From Urophycis tenuis (taxonomy: Eukaryota; Chordata; Actinopteri; Gadiformes; Phycidae): a DNA stretch of 64,000 bases. Position numbers and translations under genes: made by a program. Below the pieces are notes generated by a model, which made no database searches, had not been told where the DNA came from, and saw nothing but the letters and a program-made list of their open reading frames with translations. The DNA lies in the NCBI GenBank assembly GCA_036785325.1, contig JAXIVH010000013.1, positions 10,453,955 to 10,517,954 on the forward strand, in the 5' to 3' direction. Below, one piece after another: positions 49,083-60,580 of the stretch. Position 1 is the stretch's first letter. The number at the start of each line of letters is the position of its first letter.

Positions 49083-52000
49083 TGGTGCCTGCATGTGTGT
49101 GTGTGTGTGTGTGTGCGTGCGTGCGTGCGTGTGTGTGTGCGTGCGTGCGTGTGCGTGCATGTGTGTGTGTGTGCTGTTCATAAAATAACATCCAGATTAC
49201 CAATAGAAAAGATGTGGCAATGCGCAGGCAATTGAACGTTGCCCTGATGAAGAGGCCGGCGATGGCCCAGGGCTGTGGGCCTAACCTGTGTAAGCGTGCC
49301 ATAAAGGAGCAGAGGGTGGACTTAAGACTGGTTCTCACGGATCAAGAGATTCTGAGTTGATCAGCAGCACGGAGACGACTCAGAAAGGGGGGGGGAGGCT
49401 TATTTAATGAACTATTTGGTGTAGAAGTGTGCTGTTTTACGTGGTGTGTTCATATTCATATCATAGTTCATATTTCCCACGACAAGTGTGCATGCTTGTT
49501 TGAACAGGGCTTTGTGTTATTACTTTTGGAGTATCGCTATTTTCATTATACTTCTTAAAACATATATTTCATAGGGAAATATATGTTTTTCACAGTCCCA
49601 CATGTGTGGTTATATTTTTGATTGATTTGCAGAAATGGTCTGTTTGCTTGGCGCGGGATCTTCTGAGCCACTCAACACCCAGTTGAAATATGTAATACCT
49701 ACACTATATGCTCCAAATTGGGCCGGTTTATTCCCAAGACACTGGGCTTGATGTAAAAAACTGTTATGTGATGTGAGCTTATGAAGTTTGTTGGAGTATG
49801 TGTGTGTGTGCTTGTGTGTGTGTGTGGGTGTGACTGTGTGTGTGCTTGAGGGTGTGTGTGTGTGCGTGTGTGGTTGTATGTGTGTGGGTGTGGGTGTGGG
49901 TGTGCATGCATGAGTGTGGTTTATGAAATGTGGGTGTGGGAGATCAGTGTGTCATTTCATATCCATGTCACAATGGAGTCAGTAGTGGTAACATTAGAGA
50001 TCAGCATGCATAGTAGGTGGTGGGCATAGTGGGGATAACTGCCCCTGTTCACACATCACTAAGAATTCCCTTTCACTTTATTTAGGGAGAGAATGAACTC
50101 TTTCACTAAAGTAAATTGAAAGAATTTCTTTAGTGAGACTGAACAGAGTGGCACTATCCATATCAAACAATGAACCCTTTTTCCAGCATGAGAATGTTGC
50201 TAACGTGAGAAATTCAAAGGAAAACTAACAAAGCAAGACATTGTCTCTTCTGACACCACTTAACCAAAGGTGGTGGAGGTGTCGCGAGATGGATTGTGCT
50301 TCCTGGGGTCTACAGTTTGCATTAAGTGTGTCATTCAGTGAGTGAATCTGACCTTTGTTGCAGCGTTGAGAATGCCAGCAGGGTGTCCATCTCACTAGCC
50401 CCCCCCTCCCCCAACACACACACACACACACACACACATACACACCAATCCTTTAATCAAGAGTCCTGCTACTGACACAGGATGAGATCAAGGAGGGCTG
50501 ACTGACCTTACTGCACCTTTGACGGGCAGGTACATGTAGAGTCCCTATATGTGCATACATGAATGTGTATGAGTAGAAGTGAAACAGCACATGCCATTTG
50601 TATGTTGAAAGCCTGCTGTGGCACCACCACAGCAGGCTTTCAACATACAAATGGCATGTGCTGTTTCAACAGGGAAAGAAACCGGTGACCCGGCCTGTAG
50701 GCGCACACCACCACACTTGACCACCGTGTAACATCAGAGGGATGTGAATTTATCGCCGTCGGCAACCTCAGCTCTGTTTCCACAAACGTATTGAGGCCAA
50801 GTTGGACCGTTTCTGTCGTTCTTCCCCGATTGTGAATCGACGGAGAGCGCAAAAATCCCATGGCCGATGACGTTGCTGGTTGAACTGCTGGATGTAACGA
50901 CTGACTGATTCCCACCACGCGATGAGTCATCGGTGGTTGAAGATTGAACCCGAGTCCAGAGCCTCGTAGCCCCTAACCGGATCAAACGAGGAGAACGTGG
51001 CGGTGGCGTGGTGACGTGTAAGTCCCACATGAAAGGAGAGAGGAGAGGTGACGGTGTGTCACAAGCATCCTCTCCCACAAACAGGTTTTCTTGTTCGCTT
51101 CAACAAACAAAAAATGCTACAATTGACGTGCAAAGCCCCAGCGTTACGCCTTCGACTAAGCGCAGTTAGCTCACTAAACCGTGAGCGTTTAACACCGTCG
51201 GTTTAGCGGCCAAAGCGCTTGACTCCTGCAGCCCGACAGGACCCAAAGATTAATCTCCAGCCTTCCTCGCGTGCTCTCGAGCGTTATGACGGATTCCAAC
51301 CCTGTACTCACCGCGAAGCTGCTTTTTGATTTTCGCCGGTTATGTCGGCTGAATTGTGAAAATGTGTTCACAAGTGAGGGCAGGTGGAGGAGGGGCTGAC
51401 CTTGGATGACGGAGCACAGGTAGAGACCTCCATGCTCCTCCCCCAGAGCGAGGGATCAGTGAGGGCTTGTGTTTATGGCTGGCTGATGGCGTCTGGGATT
51501 AACATGTTTTCTTTATCCACGATATACTCTTGTTTTGAGATACAGCATCTCCCTCTCAGTCATGTTTTGAAGGATGGAAAGTCTTACCAGAACATGTGAA
51601 CTGAGAGACTTGGAAGTTCCAAAGTTTGCGTCCAACAATAATACTTGGATTGATTTATTGTTATATCCGTAAATGAAATATGCGTTAGCATACAGAGTCA
51701 ACACAGATCATAGTTAAGTCTGAATCACAGTGCAACCTTTCCTGTGTCTTTGCTTTGGCAGAGAAACGGGAACAAGTCGCAGTGTCTTAGTCTGCCCGGT
51801 GTAATGACATGCTTCCATGTGCATGTAACCTTGATTCCTCCGTGATTGTGAGAAATTAATTGTCTCTGTCAATCCTGTTGTGTGTGTGTGTGCATGTGTG
51901 AATGTGTGTGTGTTTGTGTGTGCATGTGTGTATTAAGTGTGTGTGTGTACACGTGTTTGTTTGTGCATGTGTGTGTGTGTGCATGTGTGTATTAAGTGTG

Positions 52001-55000
52001 TGTGTGTGTACGTGTTTGTGTGTGCATGTGTGTGTGTGTGCACGCGCGCACGTGTGTATATATATGTGTGTGCGGGTGCCCGAGTGCGAGATGTGTGTAT
52101 GTGTGCGTGTGTATGTTTGTGCGAGACGTGTGTGTGTTTGTGCGAGACGTGTGTGTGTGTGTGTGCGAGACGTGTGTGTGTGTGTGTGTGTCTCCATTCT
52201 GTGCTCGTCTTTGTGTCCCTGGTGTCGCTCCACTAGCGACGTGGCTAACGGAGCGCTGCACGTCTGGTCCCCTGCAGGCCTCTTACTGCTGGTCCCCGTG
52301 CTCCTGGCCCCCACGCCCCCCGGCATGTGCACGGCCCTGAGAACCATCAGCAGCAACCTCAGCCACCGGCGCAAATTCATGGTGATTGACTGATGGCACG
52401 ATAACTACGGTGCAAGTCGTTTTTTCTCTTTTTTTTTGTTTCGGGGTGTTGTATTATTTAATAGACACATTCCTTTGCATATGAGATGTAAAGGAATGTT
52501 TACATATGAGATTTTTCCCGCTCTCTCTCCCCCGCTCTCTCTCTCTCCCCCCCCCCCCCCTCTCTCCCCCCCTCTCACTCCTCTCTAGCCCTTCTCTTTC
52601 CCTTCTTTACACATGAGATACATTTGTTAGTGAGTGCTCATATCCGCTATGGGAGTGAGACTGCATGTTCGACCAGTAGAAAGCCATCACGGAGGCCTTT
52701 ACAAGAATTCCACTCACATTCATCATCTAAAATGTGATTCATGTCTCCCCCCCCCTCCTCTCCCATCCTCCCCCCGGATCTCCTCTCTCCCCCCCCACCC
52801 CCCCCGCAGCAACACAACTTCCCCATCAACTTCACCATCAGGGTTCACTACAAAGAGGTCTTCAGGCTCTCCAACATACGCAGGCTGGTAATGATTACTC
52901 CTCCTATCTCCTATCTCCTACTCCCTCGCGCTCTCCGTCCATCTGCCTGGGGAATCCCATAAACCTGTTTAGAGGATTTGTGCACTGAAAGGAATTTAGT
53001 TGTTTATGATCCAAGGTAGAATAACATCACACCTCTATCACAGGAATGATTTAAGCCGTTGCGGCATAGGAAATATTGCAATGATAAAGATTACAAATAC
53101 ATGATAAAATAACACATGTGCTGAGGACAAGCACTCCCAAACTACAGGATCATGTTCAAACCGGTCCCGATTCCGGCGTTTATGACCTAATCGGGAGGCT
53201 GCAGAATCCTCGACCCCCACATCCTACAGGCTAACACGTGCAGAGGGTCCACAGTGACCGCGGTCGTCAGGGGCACCTCAGGTTCAAAATCGGGCTGTAA
53301 ATCTTCCAGCGTGTTTCCCCGACTTCAGCCGGACTGAGGACTCCCTCACACCCCCCCCCCCCCCCCCCCGTCTTACTATCTGATCTCCTCCCTGTTGTGT
53401 GCTTTGAGTCATCAATCAGGGATCTGTAATGGATTTACTTTTGTAAAAGCGTGGCCCATTGAGGGCTGTGTCCTGTTGTTCTGTTGTTTTCCCCGGCACG
53501 TCTCCTCCCCGGGTTCCTCACCGCATGGCTGTTCCTCTGTCCCTACCCTTTCAGAAGTCAAAGATTGACAGCTTGGAGATGTTTGCTCTGCAGAGGCTGT
53601 GGTTTCACATCAATCACGGCGCCTTGAAAAAGGTAAGGAATCTAAAAAAGGAAGGAAGGAAGGAAATTTAAAAAAGACCAAGGGTATAACCATCCTCATT
53701 GGCAGCCCATTAGGCACTCAGTCAGTCACATGAGTGTTGTGACCCCACCGGGAAACATTACAAATTCCAGCGGGGTGGTAAACAGGTCATCACCCCACAG
53801 CACCTGTAGTACCGCCGCCACTTCAAAGAGCGCCAACGGTAGTTTGAGCGGACGCCAACCTGGGAAGTCATGACGCTAACCCTCGTCTCCTCCCCTCCCC
53901 CCCCCCCCCCCCCCCCTAAGATCCTCCGGGTGATGCCGGAGCAGCATCCCTCCCGGCGGTACGCCGCCGAGCTGGAGAGACGCTTCAGGGATGCTGAGGG
54001 GATCTTTGTCGAGTCCCACCCGTCGGAGGTAGGCCGCCGCACTGCGCCGCTGCAGACTCTGTGACGTGAAAGGGTTAATGGGTTCTTGTGGCGGCGGCGC
54101 GGCCCTGGCTTTCGGAGAAGCAGGTCCCAGCACGAAGTGAGGTAGTTATAAAGAGACAGCAGGAAGATCGCAGATGTCTCAATTCTCATCATGAACCCTT
54201 GTCATCAATCAACGCCTGTCATCTCCACAAAATCAACACTTGGCCCCGAAAGTATGTGAGAAAGTGAGAGCAAGGATATAATATGCAGATCTTTTGATGT
54301 CAATCTGGTTTACATGTCATCTTTTGGCACTCTCTATGAAGCACACACTTTACTGACTCTAATGACTGTGCAGTCTATATTTACTTTTTTTATATGAAGA
54401 TGGCTTCATTCCTGCTGACGCTGTAATCTAATCTGAGGGTTGACTGGCCACTACCTTGGTTACACTCTATTGTCGCTTGGGAAACTCTTTTGTGGATTGA
54501 CCTGGAATGTCTTGTCTGTGTTGTTGTGAATGGGCAATGTTAACGGGGTTAATAAGACAGCCTCTTTTTTGTATGCCAACGCTTGCTGGAAGAAGGTCAA
54601 AGTAGCCCTGAATGGACCACTCTTAGCCTTAAGAGGCTGTCTTAGCCTTAAGAGGCTAAGAGTGGTCCTCTCAAACACAAACAAAACCACAAATGCTTCC
54701 CTGACTTTGGGAAAACCTTTGGGAAATCCTAACTTTGGATGGTACCGCCACGGCAATTTGATTTATGAGACATTTGCGTTGAGGACAGATGAGACTTCTA
54801 AATGCAAAGTAGCACCCAACAGTTGTAGAGTATAACAGTAATTAATGTATGCTTGTGAGCCTCCCTTTCACGCCTTTGCAGGAATGCTGCCTCATTGTTC
54901 AGGGACAGCTGAGGTGCGTGAGTGAGATAGTGCAGGTAGCCAGAAGACAGTGAACAAGGGGTCCTTGTGATCGTACAAACAGTCGTGGTTCCATTACACT

Positions 55001-56755
55001 GAGCCAGGTCTCCCAGCAGAAATGCCCCAGGGTTATATACAATATACAGTACAATGACAAAGACCACCAATACCATAAATAATACAGTGTGTATGTAAGG
55101 CACAGTGAGAGCCATCAGAGAACATGATGCAGAATCTGCAGTCCACTGAGCACAAATGACTGATTTGAAATGCCTGAATGAGTGATTTTCTCTCTCTCAC
55201 ACACATAGACCAAAAATATAACATATTATATTATATATGATATCATATGCTTATGCATGCCTAGACTAGATTGTACTTTATTCATTCCACAGCAGAGAAA
55301 TTTCCTTATCACAACAGCAGAAAAGGGGCGGCAGTAGCTCAGTGGGTAGAGTGTTTGGACAGAGCGGAAATTTCATGGAAATGACAATGACATGGGAATG
55401 ACAAATGAAGACCACAAGGTCCCAGTAAAAAAAAAAAAAGTGTAGTACACGACACCACAGAAGTTGGAGTAGAAACGATCTAAAACCTGTACAATAAACA
55501 AAAACGAACCAACAAACAAACAGACAACAACAGAAAATGTGCAAAACAAGTACTAGAGGATATTGTACAGATAGCAAACGTTAAAATGAACATGATGTAA
55601 GTGAACATGATATGAATAATATTGCAAGTAAAGGTGCAAGTATTGCATGCCTGTGCTTGTGTGTGTGTGTGTGTGTGTGTGTGTTGGGCCATACATCTAC
55701 ACATCCTCGATGATGTAAACTTGAGTCATTGTGTTTTGGGTGTTTGGACACACTAGTTTTCTGTGTGGTATCTCAGTACATGTGTGTTATCTCAGTACAC
55801 GTGTGTTATCTCAGTATGTGTGTGTTATCTCAGTACACGTGTGTTTTCTCAGTATGTGGTTGTTATCTCAGTACACGTGTGTTATCTCAGTATGTGTGTG
55901 TTATCTCTGTACATGTATGTTATCTCAGTACGTGTGTGTTATCTCAGTACATGTGTGTTATCTCAGTACATGTGTGTTATCTCAGTATGTGTGTGTTATC
56001 TCAATATGTGTGTGTGTTATCTCAGTATGTGTGTGTTATCTCAGTATGTGTGTGTTATCTCAGTATGTGTGTGTTATCTCAGTATGTGTGTGTGTGTTAT
56101 CTCAGTACGTGTGTGTTTTCTCAGTATGCGTGTGTGTGTGTTATCTCAGTATGTGTGTGTTATCTTAGTATGTCTGTGAGTGTGTTATCTCAGTATGTGT
56201 GTGTTATCTCAGTATGTGTGTGTTATCTCAGTATGTCTGTGTGTTATCTCAGTATGCGTGTGTGTGTGTTATCTCAGTATGTGTATGTGTGTTATCTCAG
56301 TATGTGTGTGTGTGTTATCTCAGTACATGTGTGTTATCTCAGTATGTGTGTGTGTGTGTGTTATCTCAGTATGTGTGTGTTATCTCAGTACATGTGTGTT
56401 ATCTCAGTATGTGTGTGTGTGTTATCTCAGTATGTGTGTGTTATCTCAGTATGTGTGTGTGTGTTATCTCAGTACGTATCTCAGTATGAGTGTGTGTGTG
56501 TTATCTCAGTATGTGTATGTGTGTGTTATCTCAGTATGCGTGTGTGTGTGTTATCTCAGTATGTGTATGTGTGTTATCTCAGTATGCGTGTGTGTGGTAT
56601 CTCAGTACATGTGTGCTATCTCAGTACATGTGTGTTATCTCAGTATGTGTGTGTTATCTCAGTACATTTGTGTTATCTCAGTACATTTGTGTTATCTCAG
56701 TATGTGTGTGTTATCTCAGTACATGTGTGTATCATCTCAGTGCGTGGTGTGTTAA

Positions 56756-56793
<38 letters not shown>

Positions 56794-57524
56794 CCAGGCG
56801 TTCCAGGAAGACCTTCCAGAGAAGGTGCAGGACATCCTGGACCGGATCACGGAGCACCCGGACAACGTGCCCGAGACCAGCTGGCGCCGCGTCTCGCCAA
56901 AGTCGCTCCTGGACAACTTCCAGCACTCCATGCGGTGTCTCTTCAGCGACTGCTTCTCTGCGGTGGCCCCCCAGCATGGCCGTGAGTACGCCCCTCTTGT
57001 CTCCAGCACACAGCAGAGTGTCTGACCACAAACTCCTCCGGGCCCTGTTCCGCGAAGGCCGACGTCGATGACTCGGCGAGAGGGAAATGCATTGGCAAGT
57101 CGCGGGCCCGGAGGATAAGAGGGGGGGGGGAAAAACATTTGAGAACTAGAAGCTAATGCGAGGTGGGAAAACCGACTCCCACCGCTTCTTGGAAGTGCGT
57201 GAAGAAACCTGAGTCACTGGGGTTCAGGCATGTCACCACTGTTTAATAATGCCAGCTTAAACCTCATTTGGGGGAGAAGCAGTGCCAAGGGGCCAGTGTA
57301 ACGTGACCTGACCATTTGCTTTACACTATTCTTGGACAGCGAACCGATAACGCACATGTTTGTGTATGTATGTGTGTGTGTGTTTGTGTGATTGACGGCT
57401 GTCAATCATTCACATTAAATCGTGTTATACCCGCAATCATTATGTTTTTTCCCCCCCCCTCGCAGACTGTGGAGACCCTCACTCAAAGAACGGCAGGAAG
57501 AAAGAGCCGCATCCCATCAGGTGA
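46092..57524 (+). CDS. il34: Interleukin-34, complete coding region in seven exons
   Basis: Secreted four-helix cytokine, the second ligand of CSF1R beside CSF1, supporting macrophage-lineage cells. Coding exons: 46092-46137, 52278-52381, 52810-52887, 53555-53632, 53921-54028, 56798-56981, 57466-57524, all GT-AG. They total 657 nt, 218 codons plus TGA. Residues 1 to about 31 are a hydrophobic signal peptide split by intron 1. The helix core NFPINFTIRVHYKEVFRLSN matches human HYFPINYKISVPYEGVFRIAN, and SPKSLLDNFQHSMRCLFSDC matches human RPKALLDNCFRVMELLYCSC. Cysteines outside the signal are C33, C185, C190 and C201. N-glycosylation sequons lie at N42 and N57, whereas the human NVT site is replaced here by NIR. 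The C-terminal tail is basic and short compared with the human Pro-rich tail. Gene order SF3B3-IL34, same strand, is also found in human. Confidence 0.93.
46170..46410. repeat. (TG)n / TGCATGC-rich microsatellite in il34 intron 1
   Basis: Imperfect GT repeats interspersed with TGCATGCTTACCTGC-type units in at least five copies. Starts about 30 bp after the exon 1 donor. Confidence 0.85.
48905..49175. repeat. (GT)n microsatellite with GC interruptions
   Basis: Compound GT array with many GTGC interruptions and a duplicated GTTGGTGCCTGCATGTG block (48,929 and 49,082). Located in il34 intron 1. Confidence 0.93.
49795..49912. repeat. Imperfect (GT)n microsatellite
   Basis: GT/GGGTGT-type repeats in il34 intron 1. 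Confidence 0.85.
50580..50668. repeat. Perfect 42-bp inverted repeat with 5-nt loop (il34 intron 1)
   Basis: The left arm 50580-50621 and right arm 50627-50668 are exact reverse complements, separated by CACCA. The arm begins TGAAACAGCACATGCC and ends CCTGCTGTGG. A transcript through it would form a perfect 42-bp hairpin. Flanking bases do not pair further. It is too perfect for a typical conserved pre-miRNA and could be a young palindromic element or an assembly fold-back. Confidence 0.9.
51878..52192. repeat. Compound (GT)n / GTGCATGTGTG microsatellite
   Basis: GT arrays with repeated GTGTGCATGTGTGTATTAAG, ACGTGTTTGTGTGTGCATG and GCGAGACGTGTGTG units. Ends about 85 bp before the il34 exon 2 acceptor. 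Confidence 0.9.
53340..53371. repeat. C homopolymer tracts in il34 introns 3 and 4
   Basis: A run of about 20 C lies at 53,350-53,369. A second run at about 53,896-53,916 forms the pyrimidine tract immediately before the exon 5 acceptor. Confidence 0.85.
54614..54668. repeat. Compound hairpin-forming repeat (il34 intron 5)
   Basis: GGACCACTCTTAGCCT at 54614-54629 is the exact reverse complement of AGGCTAAGAGTGGTCC at 54653-54668. Between them lies part of a tandem duplication of CTTAGCCTTAAGAGGCT. The RNA would form a 16-bp stem with an internal repeat. Confidence 0.85.
55261..55650. mobile_element. Retroelement debris with tRNA-SINE-like head
   Basis: CTTTATTCATTCCACAGCAGAG, AAATTTCC (55,272 on) resembles a LINE tail on this strand. 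GGGGCGGCAGTAGCTCAGTG (55,325 on) is the tRNA-derived head found in fish SINEs, with a B-box-like region lacking. The sequence then becomes A-rich. Looks like a mosaic of truncated retroposons. Confidence 0.5.
55764..56752. repeat. GTGTGTTATCTCAGTA minisatellite in il34 intron 5
   Basis: About 50 units of 18-22 bp, each consisting of GTTATCTCAGTA plus ATGTGTGT, ACATGTGT or CACGTGTGT variants. Length differences are mainly in the GT part. The array runs to within about 45 bp of the exon 6 acceptor and yields long Cys/Tyr/Leu-rich spurious frames in all + frames. Confidence 0.95.
56756..56797 (+). promoter_or_regulatory. il34: il34 exon 6 acceptor with (GT)n instead of pyrimidine tract
   Basis: The 3' splice site of coding exon 6 (GTGTGCCCAG|GCG, exon from 56798) is preceded by about 16 GT dinucleotides and only CCC as pyrimidines. 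UG repeats before an acceptor are known binding sites for TDP-43 and CELF proteins, as at human CFTR exon 9. Effect here is inferred. Confidence 0.6.
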
Positions 57525-59600
57525 GACCAGTGGGTCGAAAGGACATCTTGGGGATGAAGCGAGATCTCAACATAAAAGAAGATTTTTTTTTTTTTTTTTT
57601 TAATGGACATTCTGCCCTACAACCAAAGTGACGCATGTTATTTCTAAAAGTTTGCCCCGCGTGAATTACTCTCCCGAAGCTGCACGTCTGAATGAACTGG
57701 ACTCTGGTCCCTCAAGAGACAGATCCCGCGTCGGACGCGATAACGCAGCGTCGGTGGGGACTGCACAATTCTGCGGGACGCCCGGCCGTTCTGTGCGACT
57801 TCTAGAGAACCTGTGGTTGTTCACTTTGATTCACTTTGATTCACTGATTCACTAGCGGGCGAGGTCCAAGCCGCGGCGCAGGGGGGTTGCGGGTGTTTTT
57901 GGAAGACGGTGGTGTTTCTACAGATCTTGTGTGCGTGTCGTCGTACGTCCTCACTGTCTTCCGTGTGTTCCCGGTAACAGCATGAGGGCTGTGCAGATTG
58001 TTCTGCGTACGTCACCTTATATCACGCCACAGTGTTACGGTTGAAAGCAATTGGCGATGACTAAAATGTGGTCATGGACCTACTTGGATTGCCGATGAAG
58101 ACCAGACCGTTCATTTCGTGATCACCACACCAAGGTTTCCTCCTACTTAGCTGCCTTCCTAAGACCCAAATTCTTCTCTGGGATTTTCTTTTTTTTTTCC
58201 TACGGTCAATACGCTTTGATGTAACAATCCATGGCTGTGACTTTTTTTTCCACTTGTTCGGACATAACTGATTATGTTGGTCAAGTACATGTATGATTTT
58301 TTTAAATGTGTCTCCATTAGAAAGAAAGCTACGCAACAAAATCTAATACTTGTAATATGGCCATTTCACTCCTGACATAGACCTACAGTAGAAGGTCAAA
58401 TGTATTGATATTTTTTTATTAAATCTTTTCACCACATTGCCTCATGCCTTGATTTGCCAAAACAATGTCAGCTAAAGCATTTAAGTTCCACCCAGTTTCA
58501 CAAGTCTGAAATTCAATGGTGGCAAAGCTAGGCATCATTATTCGATTTCTTTTGACCAACTATTTTTTTTTTTTTAAGTCCAATTTCTGTTGTCAATAAC
58601 GTCCCCATGAATTAAGGAATTTGATTTTATACCCCCAGGTGATTATTTGGTTTGTTACTTAGACCTTCTTTATATAGAGGAATCAATGAGTTTTATATTG
58701 TCCTAATAGGACAGATATTGGCTGTTTTGATGGTTGAAATGGCTGAATATCAAGCAATAGACAAATGTATGTAATCTGCATCCTCACTGCTCAATGCCAC
58801 TAAATCATACACACTTCACCCTTAAATATACTCACCTGATGTTTGTGTGCTTATCCTTGTTCAACTTGTGAGTTGACTGGGCCATTGACAATGTAAAATT
58901 GGTTTGAAAATGTGACACCCATCATATATGATTTAGTATTTGACCCAGACCATTTGAAGAGAAAAAGAAAAAGCTTTGCTTTTCAATGCCCTGCTACTGT
59001 GAAGCCTGACTTGGACAGCCGGACATCCCATCATTTTTGTAGTTGACTCATGTTTTGTTGTAACCTAAACTTTTTGACTGAAATCCAAATGTTGCCAAGC
59101 TCAAAGTGGATATTGTGCATTTCTGGAACACGTATATATAATACCATACACTTTTGCCACATAAGCATGGCAATCCAAACCAAAGGGCTCATGTCATGTA
59201 CCTACCTGTAGTCAGAGTAGTGATCATGCTAACAAGACACAGACGCTCACAAGTACTGCTTCTGTTTCTGTCCTGCACAAGGAAAACAAATCAATCATTT
59301 TATTTATTTTACTCTATTTATTTACTTTATTTATAGCTGTGTTTGTTGTAAACACAACAGTGGCCACAAAAACCAACATTTTGATGGGAAGATTAACTAA
59401 ATACTGGCTAACCAAGGCTGATGGCTTGGCCCTTCATTAGTTAGCTTTTTTTAAGTGTAGTATAATGGGCTTTAAAATAACCCTCACAAATCTTTTATGT
59501 AACGTTATAGCAGTATCTACAATGTCTTTTATCAATTTTATGTTTCAACATTGAATTACTATATGTCCTTGTGAATAGTTTTCCTCACTTTTATAATAAA
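57525..59600 (+). other. il34: il34 3' UTR and downstream sequence
   Basis: After the TGA at 57522-57524 there is AT-rich sequence with T runs and no gene. ATTAAA at 58,420 and AATAAA at 59,595-59,600 are possible poly(A) signals. Without transcripts the UTR end is open. Confidence 0.4.
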
Positions 59601-60080
59601 AAAACAACAACTGACCAAATGTATATAGTGATTAATTTTCCAGTCTGACCTGACAATATAGACATTATGCTTGGATCAAGGATTATTATTATACATTATC
59701 AATAGTCCCTTATTTTAATCAATCCTGTTACTTGATAAGTATTTTGGTCATTATTATAATAATTATAATAATATTTATAAATATTATAATAATATTTCTC
59801 TAATCACACATTCATAATATCATGTTTGTTTGTGCTTCATTTTAAGGGTATGACAAGTGAATCATACTAGCTTAGACTTTGGACTTAATGATTGATTATA
59901 CCAAGGCTGGCGCCTAATTGTTGTCTGCACCATACTGGGGAGAGAAAAGAAATATACAGTATACATGAATTCAAAATGACCAACATTGAATACGTATGTT
60001 TTTTTGTCATTACAGTGGTATTGAAGTTATTCGACTATAGGTCACCCAATGTGGACCTAAGAGAACTTTTTTACAATGCT

Positions 60081-60160
60081 TTATTTACATTCAGGGCATT
60101 TAGCAGACACTTTTATCCAAAGCGACTTACAAAGAGTACATTTGTACATTTGGCTTTATC
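60081..60160 (+). mobile_element. Dispersed teleost repeat, second copy
   Basis: Same TTCAGGGCATTTAGCAGACA and AAAGCGACTTACAAAGAGTA segment as at 24,567, truncated after about 80 bp. Confidence 0.65.
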
Positions 60161-60334
60161 AAATAATTTATCTGCCCTATCTGCCATAATGTACATTAGC
60201 TGGTAATAGTTAATAACAAGATAACATGCTATTTAAAGGGAAAATACGTAGCTATTGCCATCCGGCTAAACAGGGTAATTCACATCTTTCTAGGTGGAGG
60301 ATTTCCCCTGATATTGTAAGCATTAGTCCGCCCT

Positions 60335-60580
60335 TTGTACTTCAAACTAGATATCCATAGGAGGCTGGAGAGCAGAAGCACTACTGGCTACCACTTCAAT
60401 GGTGCCGACCTGTTTAGTATCTACAGCAATCAGATGGGCCTGATTAGAGAGATGGATGAGGAACAGCTCACTGTGGGCTCTCTGTATGAGCTGGATGAAC
60501 ACATGACCACACACTGTGCAACATGTGATGGGGAAGGAACAGGGAATGTGATTAAGAAGCCCTCACTGACATGCATCTGA
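60335..60580 (+). other. Unidentified open reading frame with protein-like composition
   Basis: Eighty-one codons from ATG 60335 to TGA 60578-60580. From about residue 10 the sequence has balanced, acidic composition (for example FNGADLFSIYSNQMG and REMDEEQLTVGSLYELDE) and two CxxC-like cysteines (THCATCDGEG). A possible acceptor CCATAG ends at 60,360. It may be a terminal exon of an unknown gene, a retro-pseudogene or part of a transposon. I do not recognise the family. Confidence 0.25.

Noticed and set aside
48828..49338. His/Thr-rich minus-strand frames
   Set aside because: Direct translation of the (CA)n array in il34 intron 1.
55325..55360. tRNA gene
   Set aside because: Only a tRNA-like head (GTAGCTCAGTGGGTAGAG) is present; no anticodon arm or acceptor stem can be folded, consistent with a truncated SINE.
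55764..56752. CRISPR-like regular array
   Set aside because: Units are directly adjacent with no unique spacers, and this is a vertebrate intron; it is a minisatellite.
55729..56985. 418-codon Cys/Tyr/Leu-rich frame and two similar frames
   Set aside because: Translation of the il34 intron 5 minisatellite. They enter exon 6 in the wrong frame; the correct frame there gives the conserved IL-34 helix.
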